NCBI RefSeq assembly: GCF_003014655.1
Contig: NZ_PYAT01000008.1
Coordinates: 89,438 to 153,437, forward strand
Direction of reading: 5' to 3'
Source: Planomicrobium soli
GTDB taxonomy: Bacteria > Bacillota > Bacilli > Bacillales_A > Planococcaceae
DNA length: 64,000 bases
Shown: positions 18,667 to 27,100 of the stretch, piece by piece
How the letters are laid out: each line of letters opens with the position of its first letter
Position numbering within the stretch: the stretch's first letter is position 1
The notes under the pieces: model-generated
Database searches by the model: none
What the model was told of the DNA's origin: nothing
The model's input: the letters and a program-made list of their open reading frames with translations, nothing else
Made by a program: the position numbers and the translations under genes

Positions 18667-19157
18667 GTTCCACACGCTCCTTCAACCGTTCCGTTTGACC
18701 CTTTAGCGGTTTTGATTCTAGAAATCGTAGTGTCAATTTCAACTACAGCTTTATCTTTACTTACTATTAATTTAAGATTCAAATCACATTTTTTAGGGTT
18801 GCCTTTAAACCCATGAGCGTCAATTTTATATATATAATTGCTTTCTGTAACTAGTGTCTGGCTTTGTATTTCAGAACATTTGGTTGCTGTACCGATTTTG
18901 TAAGAGATAAAAAAGAGTTTACCGTTTTCATTTTTTAAATTATAACATTCACCGTTACGATGTTTTTCTGTAATTTTAGCAATTACGAGATTTGCCTCTT
19001 GCTGCATACGTACTTTGTCCGATGCTGAAACATTATGTTTGAAACCAATAGAAAATGAAACCATCAGGGTCCCAATAATAACGGAAGCTATTAAAATTGC
19101 AGCTAGAAGTTCTATTAGCGTTATACCTTCTTGATTTTTAATATGCTTGCTGATAAT
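18663..19157 (-). CDS. Minor-pilin-like protein, PilW type, non-AUG start
   Basis: The first ATG in frame is at 19064, but the frame is open further and encodes a perfect prepilin N-terminus just upstream: KHIKNQEG, cut, ITLIELLAAILIASV, with Glu at position 5. The only start options there are ATA 19160, ATT 19157 or ATC 19154, downstream of GGGGGAG (19170-19164). ATT is listed (164 residues), by spacing of six bases. The mature part is small and soluble with four cysteines (GECYN, TKCSE, KKCDL, GACGT). Without the upstream part it could not be inserted or processed. Middle gene of three; overlaps the next gene by four bases. Confidence 0.68.
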   Translation of the reverse strand: MISKHIKNQEGITLIELLAAILIASVIIGTLMVSFSIGFKHNVSASDKVRMQQEANLVIAKITEKHRNGECYNLKNENGKLFFISYKIGTATKCSEIQSQTLVTESNYIYKIDAHGFKGNPKKCDLNLKLIVSKDKAVVEIDTTISRIKTAKGSNGTVEGACGT

Positions 19158-19180
19158 TATGTTCTCCCCCAGTCTAACCT

Positions 19181-19645
19181 CTATTTCGATTCAATATAAG
19201 CGTAAGTTTCACTATTAAGTTTGTTTCCTGTTTTCACCATCAAATGGACTTGATATAATGTTTCGACATTTGCTTTGCCTTCTAATTTCGGGTTCTCGTA
19301 AAATCTCAATTCATAAATATAACCATTTTTACTCTTAGTCAATAAATAAATCGTATGACCGTTTTGGTCTTTTGTAGTATAAGTCGAATCTATCAAATAA
19401 CTGTTTTCCTTAAATTTCTCTAGTATTTTATCTGCTGCGAGTGGATATTGGATTCCCTTAATTTCGTTAATTTCTTGTCTAGCAAGATTCATTGTATCTA
19501 GCTTCGTATACGTTTTTTCATTGAATAGGGACATTTGTGAGAATACACCCATAATCCCGATAAATATTACTCCCAATAAAACAAGTGTCGCTAAAACCTC
19601 TACGAGTGTCAGCCCTTTATCATTACAGCTTATTTTTCTCACCAT
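19181..19645 (-). CDS. Minor-pilin-like protein, PilV type
   Basis: A 154-residue prepilin-like protein: short basic leader MVRKISCNDKG, cut, LTLVEVLATLVLLGVIFIG, with Glu at position 5. The soluble C-terminal part has no cysteines and is rich in Lys, Tyr and Asn. The start is uncertain: ATG 19645 has GGAGGA only one base away, GTG 19642 four bases away, and TTG 19660 has a weak site; all keep the leader. First gene of the PilV-PilW-PilX-like cassette; its stop is 23 bases before the second gene. Confidence 0.75.
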   Translation of the reverse strand: MVRKISCNDKGLTLVEVLATLVLLGVIFIGIMGVFSQMSLFNEKTYTKLDTMNLARQEINEIKGIQYPLAADKILEKFKENSYLIDSTYTTKDQNGHTIYLLTKSKNGYIYELRFYENPKLEGKANVETLYQVHLMVKTGNKLNSETYAYIESK

Positions 19646-19805
19646 GTCCTCCGCTCTCAATATCTTTAATCATTTAATGATATACAGTTTTTACAAGATA
19701 TTCTTTTCTCTTTTCCAATTTTAACATATAGAAGCGATTTTACTAGTTCTTTTTACCGGTTCTAAACGACTACCTACCTTCATTTAACAATCTTTTTTTC
19801 ACAGA

Positions 19806-19836
19806 GAAAAAAGCGGAATCATAGAGATTCCGCTTC
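19806..19836 (-). terminator. Terminator after pheT
   Basis: AAGCGGAATC...GATTCCGCTT followed by TTTTTT on the minus strand. It isolates pheST from the pilin cassette. Confidence 0.88.
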
Positions 19837-19858
19837 CAACTAAACCAATATTCCTATT

Positions 19859-22258
19859 TTAACTTCTCAATTCCGCTCCAACTTCAGTTAAAGCCTTCAA
19901 CACTTTTTCATGTACGGTTGTCACTTCTTCGTCCGTCAACGTTTTTTCCGGATCGAAATAAGTTAAAGAGAACGCTACGGATTTCTTGCCCGCTTCCATT
20001 TTGTCGCCTTCGTACAAGTCAAAGACGCGGACATCTTTCAATAATTTTCCGCCTGCAGTACGAATCACTTTTTCTACGGTGCCCGCTTCCACGATTTTCG
20101 ATAGGACCAATGCGATATCACGGGAAATGGACGGGTAACGCGGTACTGGCGTATACACGAGCGCTTCCGATTTTTTATGAAGCAATTCCGCTAAATTCAG
20201 CTCCATAACGATTGTTGTTTTCAAATCGCGTGCTTTTTGTTCAGTCGGATGAAGCTGCCCCAGTATACCAATCCGTTTTCCATCAAGCATGATGAAAGCT
20301 GTTCTTCCCGGATGAAGGCCGTCCATCCCTCCGCGCTCAAATGCTAATTCAACACCCATTTTTTCAGCCAAGCCTTCTACAATGCCTTTCAGCACGAAAA
20401 AGTCGACTGCTTTGCGTTCGCCTTGCCAGCTATTATCAAGCCATAGGCCAGTCATTACTACCGCCAAATGTTCTTCTTCGTTCAACAATTCATCTTCGGT
20501 TTTCAGGAATACAGCTCCTGTTTCGTACAACGCTACGGCATCACTTCTTCTTGCCGTGTTATACGATACCGATTCCAGCAGATGTGGAAGCAAGCTTTGG
20601 CGCAAGGTGCTGCGCTCTTCACTCATCGGCATCAACAGTTTTGTCGTTTCTGTTTCCGTCAATGCGAATTGCTTAGCCGATTTTTCTGAAGTTAATGAGT
20701 AAGTTGTCGCTTGAAGCAATCCAGCACCTTCCAGCAACGCGCGGACAATACGTCGTTTTTCTTGGTACGGTGTCAAGCCGCCTGGTGTTGTTTCCATTTC
20801 TGGAAGCGTTGCTGGAATTTCGTCATAGCCATAAAGGCGTGCGATTTCTTCAACAACATCTTCTTCGATTTGAATATCCTGGCGGCGCGTCGGCACCGAA
20901 ATCACTAATTGGCCGTTGACCGCTTCTGTTTTGAATTTCAAGCGATTCAAAATATCCAGCATGTCTTCAAAGCGGATTTTCATTCCTAACCGCTGGTTAA
21001 TGAAGTCCGGAGATACAGAGACCACTTTTTCTGCTCGGTCAAGAGCATCAAATACGACTGATCCTCCAAGTACTTCCCCTCCAGCAAGTTCAGCGAGCAA
21101 CCCTGCTGCACGCTCGGCAGCCGGAATCACCCGGTTCGGGTCAACGCCTTTTTCAAAACGGGAACTAGCATCGCTGCGAAGGCCATGATCTTTTGACGTT
21201 TGGCGAATAGAACCTGGTGCGAAATAAGCCGATTCAATGACTACTGTTGTGGTCGAATCGCTAACTTCCGAATTGGCTCCGCCCATCACTCCTGCTAAAG
21301 CTACCGGTTTATCACCATTTGTAATGACCAAGTTATGCGGATGTAGTTCGCGTTCTGTGTCATCAAGCGTCGTTATTTTTTCGCCCACCTTCGCATGGCG
21401 GACTGTGATGTTTCCGGTTTCCAACAAGTCATAGTCAAATGCGTGCAGCGGCTGGCCGTATTCCATTAATACATAGTTTGTTACATCAACAACATTGTTT
21501 AGCGGACGAACTCCTGCAGCCATTAAACGCTGCTGCAGCCACATTGGCGATTCCTGCACTTTGATGTTGCGGACCACTTTTGCTGCATAAAGCGGATTTG
21601 CTTCAGGGTCGTCTATGCTTAGCGTCAGCACAGACTCTGCAGATTCTGCCGCTTCTGGATATGAAATCTCCGGCAACTGGACTTCCTCCGTCAAAATTGC
21701 CCCAACTTCATACGCGACACCGAGCATGCTCATCGCATCTGCACGGTTTGGCGTCAGCCCAAGTTCTAAGACCGTGTCATCCAAATCAAAATTCGTGATA
21801 ACATCCGTTCCGACTTCTGCAGCTTCCGGCAATACATAAATGCCTTCTGCGTAAGCTTTTGGCACGAGTTTCCCTTCGATGCCAAGTTCCTGGAGCGAGC
21901 AGATCATGCCGTTCGATTCCTGTCCGCGGAGTTTCGCTTTTTTAATTTTGATGCCTCCCGGCAAGTTTGCACCCGGACGTGCCACAATAACTTTTTGGCC
22001 TGCTGCGATATTCGGCGCGCCGCAGATGATTTGAGTCGTTTCTTCACCAACGTTTACTTGGCAGATCGACAATTTATCCGCTTCCGGATGCTTTTCACAT
22101 GTTTCCACATAGCCGACCACGACATTCGTCATGCCAAACGAGCGATCGATGACTGCATCGACTTCGATTCCGGACCGCGTAATTTTTTCAGCCAGTTCTT
22201 GCGCTGGCAATTCTTGTAGATTAACGTAATCTTTCAACCATTTTAAAGATACGAGCAT
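19859..22258 (-). CDS. pheT: Phenylalanyl-tRNA synthetase, beta subunit
   Basis: Large subunit of the alpha2-beta2 enzyme charging tRNA-Phe. The 799 residues include the N-terminal tRNA-binding EMAP-like domain (VVGYVETCEKHPEADKLSIC, about 47-66), B3/B4 editing domain (about 210-380), B5 domain, catalytic-like core, and the C-terminal ferredoxin-fold anticodon domain (YPSISRDIALVLS onward). AAGGAGG precedes the ATG at 22258; it is twelve bases after pheS. Confidence 0.97.
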   Translation of the reverse strand: MLVSLKWLKDYVNLQELPAQELAEKITRSGIEVDAVIDRSFGMTNVVVGYVETCEKHPEADKLSICQVNVGEETTQIICGAPNIAAGQKVIVARPGANLPGGIKIKKAKLRGQESNGMICSLQELGIEGKLVPKAYAEGIYVLPEAAEVGTDVITNFDLDDTVLELGLTPNRADAMSMLGVAYEVGAILTEEVQLPEISYPEAAESAESVLTLSIDDPEANPLYAAKVVRNIKVQESPMWLQQRLMAAGVRPLNNVVDVTNYVLMEYGQPLHAFDYDLLETGNITVRHAKVGEKITTLDDTERELHPHNLVITNGDKPVALAGVMGGANSEVSDSTTTVVIESAYFAPGSIRQTSKDHGLRSDASSRFEKGVDPNRVIPAAERAAGLLAELAGGEVLGGSVVFDALDRAEKVVSVSPDFINQRLGMKIRFEDMLDILNRLKFKTEAVNGQLVISVPTRRQDIQIEEDVVEEIARLYGYDEIPATLPEMETTPGGLTPYQEKRRIVRALLEGAGLLQATTYSLTSEKSAKQFALTETETTKLLMPMSEERSTLRQSLLPHLLESVSYNTARRSDAVALYETGAVFLKTEDELLNEEEHLAVVMTGLWLDNSWQGERKAVDFFVLKGIVEGLAEKMGVELAFERGGMDGLHPGRTAFIMLDGKRIGILGQLHPTEQKARDLKTTIVMELNLAELLHKKSEALVYTPVPRYPSISRDIALVLSKIVEAGTVEKVIRTAGGKLLKDVRVFDLYEGDKMEAGKKSVAFSLTYFDPEKTLTDEEVTTVHEKVLKALTEVGAELRS

Positions 22259-22270
22259 TCTAGTTCCTCC

Positions 22271-23308
22271 TTAAACTTCAGTACGTTGGAATTGGGATAA
22301 AAAGCGGACATCGTTCGTGTAGAAGTGGCGAATATCTTCAACGCCGTATTTCAACATCGCAATTCGCTCCGGCCCCATGCCGAAAGCAAATCCAGTCAGG
22401 CGTTTTGAATCATAGCCAGCCATTTCAAGTACATTCGGGTGCACCATTCCTGCTCCCAATATTTCAATCCATCCGGTTTTCTTGCAGACGTTGCAGCCAG
22501 ACCCGCCGCACTTGAAGCACGAGATGTCCATTTCGACAGACGGCTCCGTGAACGGGAAGAAGCTTGGACGCAAACGGATTTCGCGATCGTCGCCGAACAT
22601 TTTCTTCGCAAATACTGACAACGTTCCTTTTAAATCGCTCATGCGGATATCTTCTCCGATAACCAAACCTTCAATTTGCGTAAATTGATGGGAATGTGTC
22701 GCGTCATCATTGTCTCGGCGATATACTTTCCCCGGGCAGATGATTTTGATCGGCTCTCCGCCTTTCGCTTCCATTGTCCGCGCTTGTACCGGAGATGTAT
22801 GGGTACGCAGCAAAATATCTTCTGTTATATAGAAGGAATCCTGCATATCGCGTGCCGGATGGCCTTTTGGCAAATTCAATGCTTCAAAGTTATAATAGTC
22901 TTTTTCAACTTCCGGACCTTCCGCGATTTCATATCCCATTGAAATGAAAAGATCTTCAATTTCTTCTACGACACGCGTTAATGGATGCGAATTGCCAGTC
23001 TTTACAGGACGGCCTGGCAGTGTAATATCAATTGTTTCACTTTGCAATTTTTCATTGATTGCCGCTTCTTCCAGAATCACCATTCGTTCTTCTAAAGAGG
23101 CCGTTACATCTTCACGTACGACATTTACAAGCGCCCCCATTTTCGGACGTTCTTCGGCAGGCAATTTCCCCATGCCTTTCAACAGATCTGTTATCGGCCC
23201 TTTTTTTCCAAGATACGCCACTCGTACATCATTCAATTCTTTGACGCTTACCGCTGAGGCAATTTTCTCCAGCGCTTCGGTTTTCAATCCTTGCAATTGC
23301 TCTTCCAT
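22271..23308 (-). CDS. pheS: Phenylalanyl-tRNA synthetase, alpha subunit
   Basis: Catalytic subunit, a class II synthetase. The 345 residues show the coiled N-terminal arm (about 1-85), motif 1 region [16 protein letters not shown], motif 2 [13 protein letters not shown]...[10 protein letters not shown], and motif 3 [14 protein letters not shown]. The ATG at 23308 follows AAAGGAGGAG; the in-frame codon at 23329 lies in the leader terminator. First gene of pheST, behind a T-box. Confidence 0.97.
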   Translation of the reverse strand: MEEQLQGLKTEALEKIASAVSVKELNDVRVAYLGKKGPITDLLKGMGKLPAEERPKMGALVNVVREDVTASLEERMVILEEAAINEKLQSETIDITLPGRPVKTGNSHPLTRVVEEIEDLFISMGYEIAEGPEVEKDYYNFEALNLPKGHPARDMQDSFYITEDILLRTHTSPVQARTMEAKGGEPIKIICPGKVYRRDNDDATHSHQFTQIEGLVIGEDIRMSDLKGTLSVFAKKMFGDDREIRLRPSFFPFTEPSVEMDISCFKCGGSGCNVCKKTGWIEILGAGMVHPNVLEMAGYDSKRLTGFAFGMGPERIAMLKYGVEDIRHFYTNDVRFLSQFQRTEV

Positions 23309-23328
23309 TGTTTCTCCTCCTTTGAACA

Positions 23329-23580
23329 TAAAAAAGCCCCATCCCTAAAAAGGGACGAGGCATTATTCGCGGTACCACCCTAGTTATTGCGCATGCGCAA
23401 TCACTCATTTGCATAACGGCTCTTCGCCGGCCCATCTTTACAGCATCTCTGCTGGTCCCGGTGGGCAGCTCGCGGGGTGAACTTCCGAAACGTTTGCATA
23501 TCCGCACTTTCAGTCAAGGTGCGGATTTCCTGGGATGCAAGGGCGAAACGTACTTTTCCCGGTCATAGCTTTTCTTATTT
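23329..23580 (-). promoter_or_regulatory. T-box leader of pheST (tRNA-Phe sensor)
   Basis: Minus strand has the conserved T-box AGGGTGGTACCGCG (23381-23368), a terminator GCCTCGTCCC...GGGATGGGGC plus T run (23361-23331), and an upstream stem I region beginning AAGCTATGACCGGG. Two TTC triplets near 23479-23489 are candidate Phe specifiers; which one is used I cannot tell. Uncharged tRNA-Phe would favour readthrough. Confidence 0.92.
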
Positions 23581-23588
23581 ACCTTTTA

Positions 23589-23617
23589 AGTATACGAAAC
23601 ATTTCCAATGAATTCAA
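23589..23617 (-). promoter_or_regulatory. Promoter of pheST leader
   Basis: TTGAAT at 23617-23612, 17 bp, TATACT at 23594-23589, just before the T-box stem I. Confidence 0.7.
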
Positions 23618-23619
23618 CA

Positions 23620-24387
23620 TTAGCTTTTGGCAACTAAACTGTACAGCAGAATCCCTGTAGCAACCGCCACGTTTAATGATTCAGCCGGACCATATAGCGG
23701 CACGACCAGATTTTGGTCAGTCTCTTTTAATAGAAGAGGATCGACGCCGCTGCCTTCGTTGCCGACAATTAAAGCGAATTGCTCCTTGCTTTCCACTTCA
23801 TGCACGGGAGTTGCATCAAGCAAAGCTGTGCCGAATACCGGAAGCTGACGCTGTTTCAAACTAACGACCCATTCGGATAGCTCACCTTTGACGACAGGAA
23901 TTTGGAAATGCGAACCTTGTGCTGAGCGAACAGTTTTCGGGTTGAATGGATCCGCGCTGCCTTTGCCTAAAATCACTGCATCGATTCCGCTTGCAGCAGC
24001 TGTACGGATCATCGTACCAATATTGCCCGGGTCCTGCACCGCATCAATCAACAATAACTTGTTCCATGTTTGCTGCTCGCCGCTAGAATATCCAGGTTGT
24101 GCGCAGTGTGCGAAAATGCCTTGCGAATGTTCCGTTTCGGAAATTTCCTTTGAAACAGCAGCCGTCACCGAGTACTGAGGCACACCCGCCACATCCCAAT
24201 CTGCAGGGATGTCCACACCTTCACGGACAATCAGCGATTTTACCAAGCTTTTCTTTTTTAATGCCTCTTCGGTCAAATGAAAGCCTTCCACCAGAAACTC
24301 CGCAAATTTATCACGTTCTTTCCGGGTCGTACCAAGCTTTTTCCAATGCTTGACGAGCGAGTTTTGCACCGATTCAATTCTTTTCAT
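23620..24387 (-). CDS. rlmP: SPOUT-family 23S rRNA 2'-O-methyltransferase (YsgA/RlmP-like)
   Basis: Transfers methyl groups from SAM to a ribose in rRNA. The 255 residues have an N-terminal substrate-binding domain (about 1-95) and a trefoil-knot SPOUT domain with motif 1 DPGNIGTMIRTAAASGID, motif 2 IVGNEGSGV, and motif 3 PLYGPAESLNVAVATGILLY. B. subtilis YsgA, next to pheS as here, has been reported as RlmP, methylating G2553 in the A loop; the match rests on synteny and motifs. A weak AAAGGCG site precedes the ATG at 24387. Confidence 0.88.
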   Translation of the reverse strand: MKRIESVQNSLVKHWKKLGTTRKERDKFAEFLVEGFHLTEEALKKKSLVKSLIVREGVDIPADWDVAGVPQYSVTAAVSKEISETEHSQGIFAHCAQPGYSSGEQQTWNKLLLIDAVQDPGNIGTMIRTAAASGIDAVILGKGSADPFNPKTVRSAQGSHFQIPVVKGELSEWVVSLKQRQLPVFGTALLDATPVHEVESKEQFALIVGNEGSGVDPLLLKETDQNLVVPLYGPAESLNVAVATGILLYSLVAKS

Positions 24388-24436
24388 GTATGGTTCACGC
24401 CTTTATTTCAGAATAGCTCCAGTATAGCATATTTAA

Positions 24437-24555
24437 AAAAGCACAGGCGTCCCTATAACCCCGTCAAGCGCTGGAGTGCTTGGGGAGTACAAAGTACTTT
24501 TCGAATACAAGCAATCCAGGCTGCGACCTTAAAAAGGCAGGAGCCGGAATCTGGA
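24437..24555. other. Structured intergenic element
   Basis: About 120 bases without a credible open frame but rich in stems. On the plus strand TCCAG...CTGGA encloses GGCT...AGCC and CCTT-AAAA-AGG (24509-24552); AGTAC-AAA-GTACT lies at 24486-24498. On the minus strand AAGCAC...GTGCTT with TTTT could end the operon upstream. It resembles, from memory, the structured intergenic repeats common in Bacillaceae. Function unknown. Confidence 0.45.
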
Positions 24556-24561
24556 CAATGC

Positions 24562-25011
24562 TCATAATTCGCTAGTGAAAAAGTCGAAACCGAGCGCTGT
24601 TAAGATGCCGAATGCCAGTGACCACAGGGCAATGCTGACTGTCAGCCAAATGGTCGTATTCTTTTTTGTCGCCCCGAGTGTCATGCCAATAAACGCGGCG
24701 ATATGTGTGCCGATTAAGATCGGCCCTAATAACGCGAGGCCCGGCAAGCCATATTTGTTCCAGATCCGTTTGGCACGCTCGCTTTTTTTATCGGTCGTTT
24801 TTCCTTTTGCCTCTTGGCGTTTCGTGTACCAAATTTTGAATCTGTCAAATCCTACAATAAGTGCAAGTACGGTCACCATATTGCCGATAAATGCCACAAG
24901 TATTACCCAAAATGGCGATAAACCGGCTACGATGCCAAGCGGGATAACCAGTGCAATCTCCAGCCATGGAATGGCTGCTCCTAGAAATACTAAAAAATAT
25001 TCATAAATCAT
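24562..25011 (-). CDS. COG2426-type small multidrug export family membrane protein
   Basis: A 149-residue membrane protein with four predicted spans (about 3-20, 24-52, 88-112, 123-143). The start EYFLVFLGAAIPWLEIALVIP and the GPILIGTHIAAFIGMTLGA segment fit the Sm_multidrug_ex family (COG2426). Export of drugs is a family label, not proven. Its start overlaps the stop of the preceding gene by four bases (ATGA), so it belongs to the regulator-membrane protein operon. Confidence 0.75.
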   Translation of the reverse strand: MIYEYFLVFLGAAIPWLEIALVIPLGIVAGLSPFWVILVAFIGNMVTVLALIVGFDRFKIWYTKRQEAKGKTTDKKSERAKRIWNKYGLPGLALLGPILIGTHIAAFIGMTLGATKKNTTIWLTVSIALWSLAFGILTALGFDFFTSEL

Positions 25012-25508
25012 TCAGCTTCCTCCTTAAAGTGTTTGCGGACTTCCAAGTAATAAATCAAATACTGGATAAACGCAATTGCCAGAATCCCGAAAATGATCAC
25101 CAAACGTGACAACGGCATAATAATAATAATTGTTGTGAAGACCGGCAGCGCCCATGTGTAATACGTGTAGACTTTTTGTACGGCTACTCTCGTAATATGC
25201 GTCATTCCTTCATCCTGCTCCAAATATTCAAGCGGACGGATCGACAAAAGGGAAATTTTTTGGTTCGGTTTTTCTTTGTTGTGTTTTTTTACTTGACTGA
25301 AAAAGATTGTTATCAAAACGAGATAAACTACCATTGCCCCAAAAATAAGCAGCCCTTCAAATGCTCCAATTTCAACGATAACACTTTGGTTTGAGCTCGT
25401 GTTTACTCTTTTTGTGGATGGTGAATTAATGCCGTATGCAAATACCCCGAGCAAGGCAATAAAGGCCATCATCCATAATGGGTATTTCAAGCGAAAATCA
25501 GTTTTCAT
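25008..25508 (-). CDS. Four-span membrane protein of unknown function
   Basis: A 166-residue protein with hydrophobic segments near 10-28, 48-70, 118-135 and 138-155, separated by a charged cytoplasmic-looking loop (KKHNKEKPNQK) and a short N-terminal outer loop (NSPSTKRVNTSSNQS). No motif recognised. Its start lies eleven bases inside the upstream regulator gene and its end overlaps the COG2426 gene, so the three are translationally linked. Such small XRE-regulator plus membrane-protein pairs are common in Firmicutes; role unknown. Confidence 0.7.
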   Translation of the reverse strand: MKTDFRLKYPLWMMAFIALLGVFAYGINSPSTKRVNTSSNQSVIVEIGAFEGLLIFGAMVVYLVLITIFFSQVKKHNKEKPNQKISLLSIRPLEYLEQDEGMTHITRVAVQKVYTYYTWALPVFTTIIIIMPLSRLVIIFGILAIAFIQYLIYYLEVRKHFKEEAE

Positions 25509-25713
25509 CTTTTCCCTCTCCTTCTAGCCAGAATAAGTCATCTACTTTTGTCTGCAGCGCCTGCGCCAACTTTAGAGCCAGAAGAACCGACGGCGAGAAT
25601 TCACCTTTTTCAATAAACGCGATTGTCTGCCGAGTCACATCTACCTGCTTGCCTAAATCGCTTTGCGTAAACCCGTGCCGCGCCCGCAACTCTTTCACCC
25701 GATTCTGGAGCAT
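25498..25713 (-). CDS. Small XRE-family transcriptional regulator
   Basis: A 71-residue protein that is almost entirely a Cro/CI-type helix-turn-helix: RVKELRARHGFTQSDLGKQVDVTRQTIAFIEKG, with the recognition helix in VTRQTIAFIE. No sensor domain is present; ligand sensing would need the membrane partners or none. AAGGAAGAGG precedes the ATG at 25713. A 28-bp near-perfect palindrome lies in its promoter, implying autorepression. Confidence 0.88.
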   Translation of the reverse strand: MLQNRVKELRARHGFTQSDLGKQVDVTRQTIAFIEKGEFSPSVLLALKLAQALQTKVDDLFWLEGEGKDEN

Positions 25714-25752
25714 CTGCCTCTTCCTTTCTCATTTAATGTGTAGTTTATATAA

Positions 25753-25784
25753 CATAATGTAATGTATACATAACATTATGTCAA
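25753..25784 (-). promoter_or_regulatory. Promoter with 28-bp palindromic operator
   Basis: TTGACA at 25784-25779, 17 bp, TACATT at 25761-25756. The region 25753-25780 is a palindrome, CATAATGT[A]ATGTATACAT[A]ACATTATG in two halves, broken at two symmetric positions. It spans the -35 to -10 gap. A further half-site CATACATAAC follows at 25786-25795. Confidence 0.65.
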
Positions 25785-25893
25785 GCATACATAACAATAT
25801 TTCTTAACCTCATATTCTTTATTTCTTACAGAAAGCGTTTGTATGAAGAATACTTGACTATAGTTGCAGAATATATCCTATTGTTCGCAGAAA

Positions 25894-25923
25894 ACAAAAA
25901 AACCCCCGCCAACCGGCGGGAGC
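25894..25923 (-). terminator. Terminator after the M42 peptidase gene
   Basis: CCCGCCGGTTGGCGGG and seven T on the minus strand, ten bases after the stop. Confidence 0.9.
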
Positions 25924-25932
25924 TTGAACTTC

Positions 25933-27021
25933 TTATTCGTACGTAATTCGAGCAACTGTGTCTTTGTCGAGTTTCTTGATCACTTCGATGATCAGCTTTA
26001 CAGCGTTTTCGTAGTCGTCACGGTGCAGGATGCCTGCATGCGAATGGATATAGCGAGTCGCAACGCCAATAGCAAGCGATGGCACACCGTTTGCCGTCAA
26101 ATGGATCGAACCAGCGTCTGTCCCGCCGCCAGCGATTGTCTCGAACTGGTAAGGAATGCTGTTTTCTTCAGCAGTATCCACCACAAGTTCACGTAAGCCG
26201 CGGTGGGAAACCATTGAAGCGTCGAACAACAAGATCTGCGGGCCGTGGCCCATTTTGCTGTTGGATTCTTGCGCCGTTACCCCAGGAGTATCTCCGGCAA
26301 CACCTACATCAACAGCAAAGCCGATATCCGGCTGGATAAGAGCAGCTGCCGTTTTTGCACCGCGCAAACCGACTTCTTCCTGTACTGCACCGACACCGTA
26401 AACGACGTTCGGATGCTCCTGGCCTTTCAAGCCTTTCAATACGTCGATTGCAATTGCGCAGCCGATGCGGTTGTCCCAAGCTTTAGCAAGCAGCAATTTT
26501 TCATTGTTCATGACATTGAACTCAAAATATGGAGTTACCATATCACCTGGTGTAATTCCCCATTCTTTAACTTCTTCACGAGAAGATGCACCGATATCGA
26601 TGAACATGTCTTTGATGTCGACCGGTTTGTTGCGCGCTTCAGGAGACAGGATGTGCGGCGGCTTAGAACCGATGACGCCGATCACTTCTTTTCCGCTGCG
26701 CGTCGTGATAGTTACACGCTGCGCAAGCATAACCTGCGACCACCAGCCGCCGACTGTCTGGAACTTCAGAAAGCCTTTGTCATCTACCTGAGAAATCATG
26801 AAGCCGATTTCGTCCAGATGGCCAGCGACCATAATTTTCGGGCCGCCTGCTTGCCCTTCTTTTTTGGCGATCAAGCTTCCAAGACCATCTGTCTCTACAG
26901 AATCGGCAAACGGTTCTATGTATTTTTTCATCACTTCGCGAGGTTGGCGTTCATTTGCAGCAATACCATTCGCATCCGTCAATTCTTTTAACATTACTAG
27001 AGTTTCATCCAAATTCGCCAT
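25933..27021 (-). CDS. ysdC: M42 family metallopeptidase (YsdC-like)
   Basis: Cytosolic dinuclear-metal aminopeptidase of the glutamyl-aminopeptidase/TET family, trimming peptides. The 362 residues show the metal ligands of the family: AGHLDEIGF (about 67-75), [11 protein letters not shown], the catalytic pair in [10 protein letters not shown], and [11 protein letters not shown]; the last histidine is in [17 protein letters not shown] precedes the ATG at 27021. It is often mislabelled endoglucanase. Neighbour order (ysdC, then ysdB) matches B. subtilis. Confidence 0.93.
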   Translation of the reverse strand: MANLDETLVMLKELTDANGIAANERQPREVMKKYIEPFADSVETDGLGSLIAKKEGQAGGPKIMVAGHLDEIGFMISQVDDKGFLKFQTVGGWWSQVMLAQRVTITTRSGKEVIGVIGSKPPHILSPEARNKPVDIKDMFIDIGASSREEVKEWGITPGDMVTPYFEFNVMNNEKLLLAKAWDNRIGCAIAIDVLKGLKGQEHPNVVYGVGAVQEEVGLRGAKTAAALIQPDIGFAVDVGVAGDTPGVTAQESNSKMGHGPQILLFDASMVSHRGLRELVVDTAEENSIPYQFETIAGGGTDAGSIHLTANGVPSLAIGVATRYIHSHAGILHRDDYENAVKLIIEVIKKLDKDTVARITYE

Positions 27022-27100
27022 TAGTTCGACCTCCTAAATAGTTCGTACTCGTTCATTATAAATGAAACCCTTTCCATTATCAAAAAATTCTTTCTACCTT

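Noticed and set aside
19680..19800. Possible ComK box upstream of the minor-pilin cassette
   Set aside because: AT-rich sequence offers AAAA and TTTT runs, but none with the required spacing in pairs; competence control cannot be claimed from sequence.
26245..26991. 248-codon open frame on the plus strand
   Set aside because: It lies entirely opposite the M42 peptidase gene, is rich in Cys/Arg/Phe, and has no ribosome site; a shadow frame.
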